Assembly: GCF_022539665.2 (NCBI RefSeq) | Contig: NC_081338.1 | Span: forward strand, 3,967,679 to 4,031,678 | From: Daphnia carinata | Taxonomy: Eukaryota; Arthropoda; Branchiopoda; Diplostraca; Daphniidae | DNA: 64,000 bases | Reading direction: 5' to 3' | Part shown: positions 51,397 to 62,336 of the stretch, piece after piece | Layout of the letters: each line of letters opens with the position of its first letter | How positions within the stretch are numbered: the stretch's first letter is position 1 | The notes under the pieces: generated by a model | What the model was told of the DNA's origin: nothing | Seen by the model: only the letters and a program-made list of their open reading frames with translations | The model's database searches: none | Program-made: the position numbers and the translations under genes

Positions 51397-52406
51397 TTAG
51401 ATTGCAGAATATGTCGCTTGTTTTGCAGGTGTCCTGTAAAGTAAAGGTAGTGGTGCAGGGGAACTGTAAATAGCCGAGGAAGGTGTAGAGGGTGGCGTGT
51501 AAACAGGTGCAACAGTTGTTACAGGCCTGTAGGAAGGAACGATGTATTCAGGAATCTTATAGGATGGAGAAGACTGAGCATCGTATGGTTTAGAAATGGC
51601 AGGCTTATAGGCAGGAACAATTGGAGCCTTGTAGACCGGAGTAGGAGCTTTGTAGACCGGAGTAGGAGTTTTGTAGACCGGAGTAGGAGCTTTGTAGACC
51701 GGAGTAGGAGCTTTGTAGACCGGAGTAGGAGCTTTGTAGACCGGAGTAGGAGCTTTGTAGGATGGAGTAGTAGCTTCATAGACTGGCGTTTTGTAGGTTG
51801 GGGCTGGAGCTCTGTATATTGGAGCCGGAGCTTCGTAGGCGGGTGTAGTGGGAGCTTCGTAGGCGGGTTTAATGGGGACTTGGTAGGTCGGTGCAATTGG
51901 AGTTTGATAGGCCGGTGCAGGTGTTTGGTAAGCCTGAGCTTTGTAGGCAGGCGCAGAGTAAGGCTGTCTATACTCGGGATACTTAGCTTCACCTTCGTAT
52001 TTGACATCCGCAACGTATCCGTAGCTGTCATCTTTGTACGTGACGATCTGCATGCGGCCATCGGGAAGAGCGACACGGTAAGAGCCGGAAACTACCTTAC
52101 CGTCACTAACCTCAGTGTGAGCGTAATTGTTGTCGGAAGCAGCATCGTTGACTTCCCATGAGAAACTGTACGGCTGTGCACGCTAAATAGTAAGTGAAAG
52201 CAAATCAACCCAAATGAGTCGAGTACGATTAAAAAGTAAGGATTGAAACACTCACGTATTCTGTTTCGTATGTTGCCTCTGGGTAGTAAACAGATTGAGC
52301 GGAAGCGACACAGAAGAACACGGCAATTACAATAACCTGTGTAAAAATTTAAAGATTACATTATGAGTACATAACCGCAGAAATAACAAGTCTAGTTTGC
52401 CTTCAT
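51397..52406 (-). CDS. Cuticle protein with Rebers-Riddiford chitin-binding domain, copy 1
   Basis: Three exons (52406-52401, 52336-52256, 52182-51397) give 290 residues. The first coding exon is only ATG AAG. Exon 2 supplies the signal peptide (VIVIAVFFCVASA) and a short Tyr-rich lead. Exon 3 carries the chitin-binding domain: QPYSFSWEVNDAASDNNYAH, SGSYRVALPDGRMQIVTY, YGYVADVKYEGEAKY. A long low-complexity tail follows, built of Tyr-Lys-Ala-Pro type units, with seven or so tandem KAPTPVY repeats encoded in 24-base steps at about 51630-51770. The protein should be secreted and bind chitin in the exoskeleton. Intron 1 begins with GC instead of GT (AAG|GCAAAC), unlike its three neighbours. A TATA box lies 67 bases upstream of the ATG. 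Confidence 0.88.
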
Positions 52407-52467
52407 GTTGGATAACTAGCGATGACTGGAGGGAAACAACTGATGTTGATTTTTGCAACCCGCGTTT

Positions 52468-52478
52468 CCTTTATATAC
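52468..52478 (-). promoter_or_regulatory. TATA box of cuticle gene 1
   Basis: On the minus strand this reads TATATAAAGG, 67 bases upstream of the ATG, so the transcription start should be about 35 bases before the ATG. Confidence 0.7.
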
Positions 52479-54389
52479 TGCAAGTGTTTCGGAAGTTTAA
52501 CGTGACAGAGACATCGCCCTCATAGCCCGTAGCATTGCCAGATGTAGAACGAAAAAAAAAAGAGGGAAAGTGTTTTGAACCCAATGTTTTTTGTATTTCA
52601 AACAAGTCAAAGCCAACCATCAAACGCTTTCTACCGTGAACAATTTACATTTTTTCACCTAACGGCATTGTTGCCCGTGCGTATTGCGTTAACCAAAGTC
52701 ATCGTGACCACGCGTCCGCGTATTGTTTCATTTTTTACTTCGTTTTTCCAATCGCGGAACAGGTTTTTGCAAATAGGTCGCGGAGGTGGCGATAATTCGA
52801 AACAGATTTAGATTAAACGTCAATCAAAGTAAATCAAACATACACTCAAGAGCTTCATCTACCATGTTTTCTTCTGTTATATCATCACAAAAAAAAAAAC
52901 ATTTTCATTGTCAAAAATAGGATTAGCTGAAGCTTCAGTAGCAGTATTTGTTTTGTTCTCTTCGCCTCAAGACATGATTGTAGTTTAAACTTTTCCTTCA
53001 CATTTAGGAACGCCGGTGAAAGAAAAAAAAAAATAAATAAGATTGAACAAAAATTGAAAACGTTTGACAGGTCCCACTGGCACGTTTTTGCCGTCAAAGA
53101 TAGGCAAGAATGTTGAGAATGTCGGGACTTGTGAGAATAAGGAAAGTAAGGTTGCAGACGAAATGCATCGATCCCATTAGAAAAAAAAATGCACCAGCTT
53201 TCTACGTCATCAAAGCGATAGCTCCCAATTTTAGCTCTTAAATTCTGATTGCTTAGCGTGAACAAATTCGATGTGAAATCGTTTACATATCGGATCATGA
53301 ATGAAACAGCATTTTTGCATGTGAGGCTTACCTCTAATAAAATGTAGTGGCTAAATGTTTCTTAAGAGCAGGGTAGACAGCTTACGTAATACATTCAAGT
53401 GTTACATGTGAGACACGACTGAAACCTCAACGAAATCCTCTCACCGTATACGATCATTTTCCACAGCATTTAAACAACTTAAAAAAACAAACACACGTTA
53501 GGGTTACGAATGGCTTGTCTAGGTAACGACCGACTGAAACATGAAACTAGCCGAGTAGTGTACTGAATTCATTATGGGGGTGGATTTCCAAAGGGTTGCC
53601 AATTTTACTTAAAAAGAAATACGTGGGAATGGTTACGAACGCGGGGGGATAAGGACGGGAGCGAAATACGTAACCCATCCTATTCCCCTTTTTAAAATTT
53701 GAGGTTACGAAATCCTTTATAGGATATGTAGTAAATAAATATTCATCCGTGTTTTCTAGGATATGATGCTGGTCAACTAATTTCGTGCTACGTTGAGATA
53801 TAAAAAAAAACATCAGCACGTAGGAGGCAACGTAATGGAAGGATATGGATTTTTTTTTTTGCTCCAGGAGACAATTTAACACTGTAATATTTATGATACG
53901 CAAAAGCCTCGTGACAAAAATCCGCGTGCAGCTTACTCGCTGAAATTGTTACCTCGGCGACAGAAAGCCTTGAGCAATGCATTATCGGTTGTGCTGGTAA
54001 CAATCCATAATTAATAATTTTTTTTTTTTTTTTTTTAAATTTTTAAATCCCAGGGCTACACGTTCCATCTTAGTTGAGTTGACGTGCGCTAGCGCTCTGT
54101 GCTGTGGGTTTATCCTATTCAGCGTAGTTTGTTATACACACCAACTTGACATATTGATCGTGTACTTAACGATTTCAGTAAAGCCATCATCGTATCTAGT
54201 TGGCATTTAAAGTCTTCTCCAAGCGATCCCAACATTAAAATAATACAAATCATTGAGTGAAATGTAAGAACATCCTGTATTACAAAACATTTTCATGTGG
54301 TATAGAAGTGACAATCAAAAGTACCAAAGTTAATCCTCTGCTAGAATTTAAAAAAAAAAAATGAAATGAAACGCGAGATGACTAAACAA
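52479..54389. other. Spacer between cuticle genes 1 and 2
   Basis: This is the upstream region of cuticle gene 1 and 3' UTR of gene 2. Open frames at 52885-53298 and 53547-53903 (minus) are not recognisable. A T18 run lies near 54019. Confidence 0.45.
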
Positions 54390-55469
54390 TTAGCCTCTGT
54401 AGGCTAGAGGAACTGGTTGAGTTCGATAGTTTGAAGAAGGAGCAGGAGCCCCGTAGACGGGCGTGGCTGGTGCCCTGTAAGCCGGAGTGGATGGAGCTAC
54501 TGATGGTCTGTAAGCAGGAGCAGCGGGTGTAGGTGGTGCTGGATAAGTAGAAGTAGCTGGTGCCCTATAAGCTGGAGCTGAAGGAGCAGGAGGAGGTGAT
54601 GGAGCCCTGTATGCTGGAGTCGAAGGGGTAGCTGGTGCCCTGTAAGCCGGAGCAGCAGGAGTGGCTGATGCCCTGTAAGCTGGCGCTGAAGGAGTAGTTG
54701 GTGGTCTGTATGCTGGAGCGGGAGTAGATGATGGTGCTCTGTAAGCGGGAGTTGAAGGTGGCTGATAAGCTGGTGGGGCAGGAGCTGAGGGAGCCTGATA
54801 GGCTGAGGGAGCCTGATAGGCTGAGGGAGCCTGGTAGGCTGAGGGAGCCTGATAGGCTGGTGGAGCAGGAGCTGAAGGAGCCTGATAAGCTGGTGGAGCA
54901 GGAGCTGAAGATGGCTGATAGGCTGGTGGAGCGGGAGCTGAAGATGGCTGATAGGCTGGTGGTGCGGGAGCTGAAGGAGCCTGGTAGGCCGGCTGAGCGG
55001 GAGATTTGTAAGCCGGTGCTTTATAGTCGGAATACTTGGCCTCGCCTTCGTATTTGACATCAGCCACGTATCCATTGCTGTCAGCCCTATAGTTCACAAT
55101 TTGCGTGCGGCCATCGGGTAAGAGGACTCGGTAAGATCCGGTGACTGCATTGCCATCGCTGTTTTCAGAGTGGGCATAGTTATTGTAGGAAGTGTCATCC
55201 TTGACGTCCCAAGCGAAGCTGTAGGGCATTAGAGGCTAAAGCAAGTTCGTTTAGTCTTTTGAAAACAATGAAAACAAATAGGAAGCATGGAACTGATGTT
55301 TTACTTGAGATTCAGCAGCTTTGTACGCCGGCTCTGAATAAGATTGGGCTGCAGCAACTGCGAACACAACGGCAAGGATGGCGATCTAACAATTAATCCG
55401 AAGCAAAAATGTCTTCAGTGTGTTCTTCTTCGTCGTAATGTAATTTTCTTTCTTAGACTTTACCTTCAT
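54390..55469 (-). CDS. Cuticle protein with Rebers-Riddiford chitin-binding domain, copy 2
   Basis: Three exons (55469-55464, 55385-55305, 55235-54390) give 310 residues. Exon 1 codes Met-Lys; exon 2 codes the signal peptide (IAILAVVFAVAAAQ). Exon 3 has the chitin-binding domain: MPYSFAWDVKDDTSYNNYAH, TGSYRVLLPDGRTQIVNY, NGYVADVKYEGEAKY. Its core is very close to copy 3. The tail is a long Pro-Ala-Tyr array (PAYQAPSAP and PAYRAP units). The repeats run in 24- to 36-base units over about 54400-55010, with four YQAPSA units packed together near 54790-54860. It is expected in the extracellular cuticle. It has GT-AG introns. Confidence 0.9.
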
Positions 55470-55534
55470 GTTTAGAGCTGTTTAGATGTTGGATAAGATG
55501 GAACAACTGATGTTTTTCAGCTATCTAACAACGC

Positions 55535-55544
55535 CCTTTATATA
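55535..55544 (-). promoter_or_regulatory. TATA box of cuticle gene 2
   Basis: Minus-strand TATATAAAGG lies about 70 bases upstream of the ATG and is the same sequence as in copies 1 and 3. Confidence 0.7.
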
Positions 55545-57993
55545 GTGCACCCCCTGAGCTGGAAACACTAGTGTGATGGCCCAGGGAAAAGGGCGTTCTG
55601 AAGCGTGAGAGGGAAAGTGAATTCAGGCTCCGTTTATTTTGCGTCTTTTCGTTACGGAGAAACGTTAAGACTCACGCTTCTGCTTCACTACGCGATCTCT
55701 TTTTGCTTTCTATCGCATTCAGATGTCGGTATCGAACTCCCCCACACGTTTGACTTGTACAATAATCGATGGCTTTTTTTTTGTAGTTTATGCGATATAC
55801 CGCTAGTTAGACAGATATGCAAATTCATAAATTACGCCAGTTCGCTGCACATAGCGGCCTTTGCTAACCTCAATATCATTGTTGTATTGATTACGACGAC
55901 TATCTTTGCAATACGCGTTTTTATGTTTCGGAATAGTTTCTCTCTCCGATAGTGCCAAATGCGCATTTCTATCATTGGAAATGATCTTGTCATACTGGTT
56001 AAATATGGAATCATACTTGAATAAATGCCAGCCAATGAAATTTCCCTCTTAGCTGAAATCGCGCGTAATTTGAATCGGAAAGTATAACGACGCGCTGCAT
56101 CTTGAAGATCATACGGTATATTATTTTGGAAAGTTACCCGGAACACGCCCGCAAGATTTGTTTTTTTTCCTCGATTCGAACTACCCCTCGAACCCTCGTG
56201 AAACCCCGTGATTATTTGTGTCGAATGATCTGCTGCGCGTTATGGGGCAGTTGCGCGGAAACAGCTGTTTCACTTCGTACTTTCTCTTCAGAGCTACTGG
56301 CCAACAATTTATTTACTTCTTGCTAATCGATGTGTGAATTTTTTTATTTTTTCTATTGAGTACTAAGAGATTGGCTCCCTTTTTTCCTCCTTTTCTCCGG
56401 CTAAGGATCATCAGCACAACGTCCATCCCTTTTTTTTTGCGTGCATCGTTGCGTTTTTTTTCGTTTCTCTCGTTTAGCGGGACTTGTACGGCACCATGAA
56501 ATTATACTACCGTCGTCGAAACTACAACATCAACACCGGTAAGAAAAAATAAAAAAAACAATTATATAATAAAGTCCTAACTTATTGGCACTTGATATTT
56601 TGTTCGTGTTTCCCTTCCGGGAGAAACGTGTCGTGATGAATTCACGATCCAATTTCACGAACGACTAACATTGTTAACTTGCCAGCAGAAGCAAAAACAT
56701 AATGGACACACTACTCTACGATCTCATTTCTAATGTTTTTGATGCCCATTAGTTTCAACCACCAAGGTCGATGCTTCAACTCACTTTGAAATGCCATAAG
56801 AAATGATGAGACGATTCATTATTACAACAAGATGACACGTGCAATATGAACGTGACGCTTTCAACCTGTCAGGTATCATAGCAACATGTGGCCATGAAAA
56901 ATTACCAACAAAAGAAAAGTCTCAATAATATTCTAATTGAAAATAGAATTACAAAAGAGGACGACAGAACACGCGGAACAAGAGGAAGAGTAGTGAAAGT
57001 TCCAGGTTTTTCCTCCCTCATTTAAAAAAAAAAAAAACAAGTACCCCGGAAAAAAAAGTGAAGGGAATCGTTTCCTTCTGTTTTTTTTTCTGAAACTGGA
57101 ATGGTCGATTAGGTTAACCGGTCTGATCCAGAGTCGCACCAGTGTACTCAAGCTATCATTACACAATGCTCAATCACAATGCTGGTTTTTAATGACCTTA
57201 ATGCTTAAATAAGAGGATTGAAATGTTTCTTTCCTTTTCGAGTCCGGCACCCAGTCGCCAACTTTGAAGTCACGATGACCTCAAGCGTTTGCACTAATTT
57301 CTTTGGTTGATCAAACGTTCCATAATGTTGAGCGATACTAAACAGTGCACCTGTTGAAAATGGAGAGAAGATCTAGTGGGCGTTGCACAAGGAGATTCTC
57401 TAATTGAGGTTTGGAGAACAGTAGCAGACATCCACTGCTGACATAGTTGCCGCTTTGCGATGCTTGAGTGGATGAGAATTTTGCGTACTCATCCTTACCT
57501 TGCCTTCTGGCACACAAGGGGGAAAGGGATGCTAGTCAAGAAAGCAGCGCGTGCAGGTAAAAAATGGAGGAATGGTAAGCAAAATTTTGATGTGCAATTC
57601 AGCTTTTGTTTTTCCCCGATTTCTTAGACTCGAAAACCTTTGGAATCTCATCGTTAAATTTCTACCACATCAACTTTGAATTACAAGCCTTCGTTCTCCT
57701 TGCACTGGTTTTAAACGTATACACCCCGTTACCATAACGGAGTATATCAGCGTAGCGCCAATTAAGCTTGTGATAACAAGCCCCCCTAAGATATTTAAAA
57801 AAGAAACATTGTTCCATTATATTTTTGTTTAATTAGTCAATGGACATACAGGTTTTCATTGTTTTTTACTATTTGGGCACGTATGGTACAAATCATCTAA
57901 CGCAATCAGCGTTTTCTTTTAAAACATAAGATTTCGTTTCTCCCTTTAAATGTACATAAACAATTGAGCAACTAACTTATTTTGATTAGCTGT
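55545..57993. other. Spacer between cuticle genes 2 and 3
   Basis: No gene is recognised. Short open frames at 55605-55952 and 55832-56146 overlap on opposite strands and carry no known motif. Several T and A runs are present. Confidence 0.45.
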
Positions 57994-59424
57994 TCAGTTA
58001 CGACTGTAGACTGGTGTAGGGGTTTTGTAAAAAAGAGCAGCAGGGATTTTGTAAGCCGGTGGAGCAGGAGCTTCATAGGTCGGAGCAGCTGGAACCTTGT
58101 AAACAGGAGCTTCCGGAGTCTTGTAAGCCACCGTTGGAGGAGCTTTGTATGCCGGAGCGGCTGGAGCTTTGTATGCTGGAGCAGCCGGAGCTTTGTATGC
58201 TGGAGCAGCCGGAGCTTCGTACGTCGGAGGTTTGTACGCTGGTAGGGCAGGAGCTTTGTATGCTGGTGGGGCCGGAGCTTTGTATTCTGGAACGGCCGGA
58301 GCTTTGTATTCTGGAGCAGCTGGAGCTTCATAGGCTGGAGCAGCTGGGGCTTCATAGGCGGGTGCAGCCGGGGCCTTGTACGCCGGTGGGGCTGGAGCCT
58401 TGTATGCTGGTGGGGCCGGAGCTTTGTATTCTGGAGCGGGTGGAGCTCCATAGACTGGGGTTGCTGGAGCTTCATAGGCTGGGGCTTCATAGGCTGGAGC
58501 AGCCGGAGCCTTGTAGGCCGGTGGGCTTGGGGCCTTGTATGCTGGGGCGGCCGGAGCTTCATAGACTGGGGCAGCTGGAGCTTCATAGGCTGGAGCAGCC
58601 GGAGCCTTGTACGCCGGTGGGGCTGGAGCCTTGTATGCTGGAGCAGCCGGAGCCTTGTACGCTGGGGCAGCCGGAGCCTCGTACGCTGGAGCAGCCGGAG
58701 CCTTGTATGCTGGAGCAGCCGGAGCCTTGTATGTCGGTGGAGCTGGAGCTTTGTATGTTGGAGGAGCTGGAGCTTTGTATGCTGGAGGAGCTGGAGCTTT
58801 GTATGCTGGAGGAGCTGGAGCTTTGTATTCCGGAGCAGCCGGAGCTTTGTATTCCGGAGCAGCCGGAGCTTTGTAGGCCGGAGGAGCTGGAGCTTGGTAG
58901 GCGGGAGCTTGATAGGCTGGGGCAGGAGCCTTATAGGCCGGAGACGTATAAGACACTGCCGGTTTGTATTCAGGATATTTGGCTTCGCCTTCGTACTTCA
59001 CGTCGGCTACATAACCATTCTTGTCAGCTCTGTAATTGACAATCTGAGTGCGACCATCAGGCAGAGCGACACGATAAGATCCTGTGACCACATTGCCATC
59101 ACTGTTTTCAGAGTGACCATAATTGTTGTAGGAAGGAGCATCGTTCACTTCCCACGCAAAGCTGTATGGCTGTGACGGCTATAAAAAAAAAACAGCATTG
59201 TTTTCAAATAGAAACAAAAAAAAAGTTAGACAACTAGTTCAATTAAGCAAATTAATTAGAACTAACGTATTCGTATGCCTTGTAGGCCGGCTCTGGATCA
59301 TACGCAATTTGAGCAACTGCAACGGCCAAGAAAGCGGACAGCAAAACGATCTGGTACACAAGCAAAAACAAATAGTTTAATGGATTATCTTTTAGGAAAT
59401 TACTTTTTGAAGTTTTACCTTCAT
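57994..59424 (-). CDS. Cuticle protein with Rebers-Riddiford chitin-binding domain, copy 3
   Basis: Three exons (59424-59419, 59350-59267, 59178-57994) give 424 residues, the longest of the cluster. Exon 1 codes Met-Lys; exon 2 codes the signal peptide (IVLLSAFLAVAVAQ) and EPAYKAYEY. Exon 3 starts with the chitin-binding domain (QPYSFAWEVNDAPSYNNYGH, TGSYRVALPDGRTQIVNY, NGYVADVKYEGEAKYPEY). About 300 residues of near-perfect octapeptide repeats follow, of the form (A/P)PAYKAPA, encoded over about 58030-58930. The 24-base unit is preserved at DNA level, which suggests recent expansion or gene conversion. An elastic or cross-linked cuticle component is a reasonable inference from the Tyr-rich repeats. 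Confidence 0.92.
58030..58930 (-). repeat. Tandem 24-base coding minisatellite of cuticle gene 3
   Basis: There are roughly 35 units of consensus GCTCCGGCTGCTCCAGCATA on the coding strand, with in-frame Ala, Pro, Tyr, Lys and Glu. Unit length is nearly always 24 bases, so the reading frame is kept. Unit number is a likely polymorphism. Confidence 0.8.
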
Positions 59425-59489
59425 GGTGAGGAGTGTTAGTGGAATGGAGACAAGTCAACGACTGTTGTGACTATCGTTTGACATCAGAG

Positions 59490-59499
59490 CCTTTATATA
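59490..59499 (-). promoter_or_regulatory. TATA box of cuticle gene 3
   Basis: Minus-strand GTATATAAAG lies about 71 bases upstream of the ATG. Confidence 0.7.
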
Positions 59500-61738
59500 C
59501 TAGCTGGACAAGTACTATACTAGTGTGAAACGTTTAGTAGAAAGGAAGGGCTTTACCTATCACATGATGTAACGTTCCCTTTGCTTTCCGTATTTCGAAG
59601 AGCAAGAAAAAGTGTAACGATACACACGAGAGCGAAAGTGAAACGGCTTTGCTTCTTTTATTATTGGACAAGTTCAGATACTCTCTGCAGCATTCACTCG
59701 ATGCTTTCTATAGCACGTAAGCACTTCAAGTTTGGCTTCAGGGTTGAGCAATATTTAACATTCAGGTTCTCCAATTGAAATAAGCTCTCAGTTTATGCCA
59801 ACAAATCCTACCCACCTGTCCATTGTTTAAACCTAATTTTCAATCCCGCTTCATCTAAGGTGTTTCTAAATTGGTCTGAAAGTACGCTATGGTAAGCCAC
59901 TGCTGAAATACAGTTTCCTGGGTGTTTATAGTTAAAATGAAAGATTGCAGCGAATATGTAAACATCACGTCGGAAACCGTAGGTATCGTAGAAGCCCTTT
60001 ACGTGTTATTATTAACAGCTAAAGCGGTCGCCTTTGGCAGCACTTTCTCTTGTAGCCAATTCAATTTGTTTTAGGAAACAAGTTGATATATCTGGGTCAC
60101 GTTCATTTTTTTGTTGTTCAACAAATTTTAGAGCCATTGCAGCACACCTTCCGTATAAGTAAAGGCCATTGCGTCCTCTTGCCTATAAGCTTTACCTTTT
60201 ACAGAAGGGCACTGCTATCGCGCTTAACTAATTACAATAGCTCTATGACAATTTGATATGTCCAATTTGATGCAACTCATTGTCGGACCTGTCCCGTTTG
60301 TTGACTTATGGCAATCAAGAATTGTACCACAGAAACACGTAAGCTTTCTTTTTTGAAGATTCTTAGGAATTTGTATTCGAAGGCGTTACATTTTCGATAA
60401 TAACTAGATCATTTTCATATACCTGGTAAATATACCTGCATATTACTTATTACGTCTTCCTGAAATTTTATGGCCAGTGATTTCTCTTTTTGCGCAGCCG
60501 ACAACGAACGAGAATTAGTTCTCCACTCGTTTCGCATCCGACGAACACATCTAGATGCTCTTATTTCATGAGTATTTCGCTTTCCTTGCCGCATGAAATA
60601 TTGAATTGAACGCAAAGTATTCCCCCCTTTTGAAGCTCTTTGATTCAGCATTAATTATAAGCCATGCACTTGAGCGCGCAATAATGAAATCTGTTGGTAA
60701 TTTGTGTTCAAGCTTCTGTTTTGTTCAAGGATCAACTACATGAAATTGTACAGCTGGGGGGCTCAAATTTTTTGTGTAAACAATAGTCAAATCCTTTGAT
60801 CGTAATAAACGATGCACGTCCGCGTTCGTTCAGAAAATAAAAAATGAAGGTGACAAGTGCAACGGGGATAACGTTCTAAACCGAAATGAGGGGTTTTCTT
60901 CTTAATGCAAACGACGTAAATGTACCCGAAGTACTCGAGACACAAAAACCCCAAACCCGCCCTTGTGGTTAAAATAAAAACTGAACTAATAAAAAATAAA
61001 CATGTACCGGAAAAAAATTGTACAATTGGTTGGAAGGATAACTTGGACTGGAGAGGCTTGCGTGAACTTACAAAAAGTGAAAGGGGGGAGGTTTTCTTCT
61101 GGTGAAATTTCACATAGCTTTTCTATATCATGGCTATACATAGCATGCAAATCCGTAACTAGTTCAATACTCAGTTTCAAATGAAACGAAAAGAAACCAG
61201 CAATCTGTGTTTGTAACGTGATTTGTCACATACAGAACTATCAAACATACATCTCCCTCATACAAATGTGCTTTTACTTCTCCTTATAAGAGTCGTAGCA
61301 AGAAAAAAAAATGCAACGAAACTCAACTTTTAGCTGATCGTATCGTCTTTGGACAGTATCAGACATCAAGTTATAAAAATGCGGTTATCTTAACACCGCA
61401 AGTACGGTGACACTTTTGAATGGATGTCTTAGGAAACAGCCCAAGTAGGAAGTCCTAAAATATCCATGATTTAAAACAGATGAAAGTTTGAAAGTCCAAA
61501 ATGAAAGGAATGGTAGCTTTTATGGCGCTCTTTTCCTGATTTACAGTATATTCATAGTGGGTCTCTAACATAACGATGCAGATAAGCAATAACAAACGGA
61601 TGAATCCTTATGTAATCGGGCGCATCTTAATGTACAAAAACATGCGATCTAACATGAAGCCAGTATTATTTTTTTTTGTCGATATAAAAACAATAGAACG
61701 TCAGTCTAGAAATCTAATGACACATTGTAACGAACGAT
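59500..61738. other. Spacer between cuticle genes 3 and 4
   Basis: No recognisable gene is present. Open frames at 60415-60651 and 60787-61113 (minus) lack domain features. The left end is upstream sequence of cuticle gene 3. Confidence 0.45.
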
Positions 61739-62250
61739 TCACGTGCGGCTGGCAACGCGGAATCCTATCGCACTAGGAATCCACGCACCAGTTTTGGAGA
61801 AAGTCTCGTACTTGACATCAGCTCTGTAACCATTTTCGTCAGCTGTGTAGGTGACGGTCTGAACGCGGCCATCGGGAAGGTAAACACGATAATTGCCGGT
61901 GGTTACTTTACCATCACTGCTCTGCGTGTGCGAATATTCTTGGAACGACGGTTTGTCCAGAACTGACCACGAGAAACTGTAAGGCTGAGGTGGCTGGAAC
62001 AACCGTGAATCAAAATAGACGAGCGTTTTAAACTACCGTTACAATCAACACCTGAAATAGGAAAAGACTCACATATTCGTTGGCTTTGTAAGGCGTGGTC
62101 GCATAGTTGGACTGAGGTACAGGGAGAGCAGCAGCGATTGCCATCAAAACAGTTAGAATGATAAGCTAAAAACAAAAATTCAAAGGACGATCATTGAACC
62201 TACAATTCTAGTTGTTTCCTGGATGTTGTTTCTTTTTTTACCTTATTCAT
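61739..62250 (-). CDS. Short cuticle protein with Rebers-Riddiford domain, copy 4
   Basis: Three exons (62250-62242, 62165-62073, 61993-61739) give 118 residues. Exon 1 codes Met-Asn-Lys; exon 2 codes the signal peptide (LIILTVLMAIAAALPVPQ) and YKANEY. Exon 3 holds the chitin-binding domain: QPYSFSWSVLDKPSFQEYSH, TGNYRVYLPDGRVQTVTY, NGYRADVKYE. It ends shortly after, without the Pro-Ala-Tyr repeat tail of copies 1-3. It shares exon phase, intron positions and strand with them, so it is a paralogue and could represent the ancestral length. It is the most diverged of the four. Confidence 0.9.
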
Positions 62251-62330
62251 ACTGGAGGTTTCAAGGGGGGAACTGCTGTGATTGAAGGTCTCGAGTAAAC
62301 TGATACTTTTCAACTGTTGTCTTTATGGTT

Positions 62331-62336
62331 TTTATA
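62331..62336 (-). promoter_or_regulatory. TATA box of cuticle gene 4
   Basis: On the minus strand TCTCTATAAA lies about 83 bases upstream of the ATG. It is weaker than, but in a similar place to, the TATA boxes of the other three genes. Confidence 0.6.

Noticed and set aside
54497-55075. 192-codon minus-strand Leu/His/Pro open frame, and plus-strand 54728-55057
   Set aside because: Both are shifted or antisense readings of the repeat tail of cuticle gene 2.
58059-59039. 326-codon plus-strand open frame of Leu/Glu/Pro repeats
   Set aside because: It is antisense to the 24-base repeats of cuticle gene 3 and has no splice or domain support; the sense frame has signal peptide, chitin-binding domain and paralogues.
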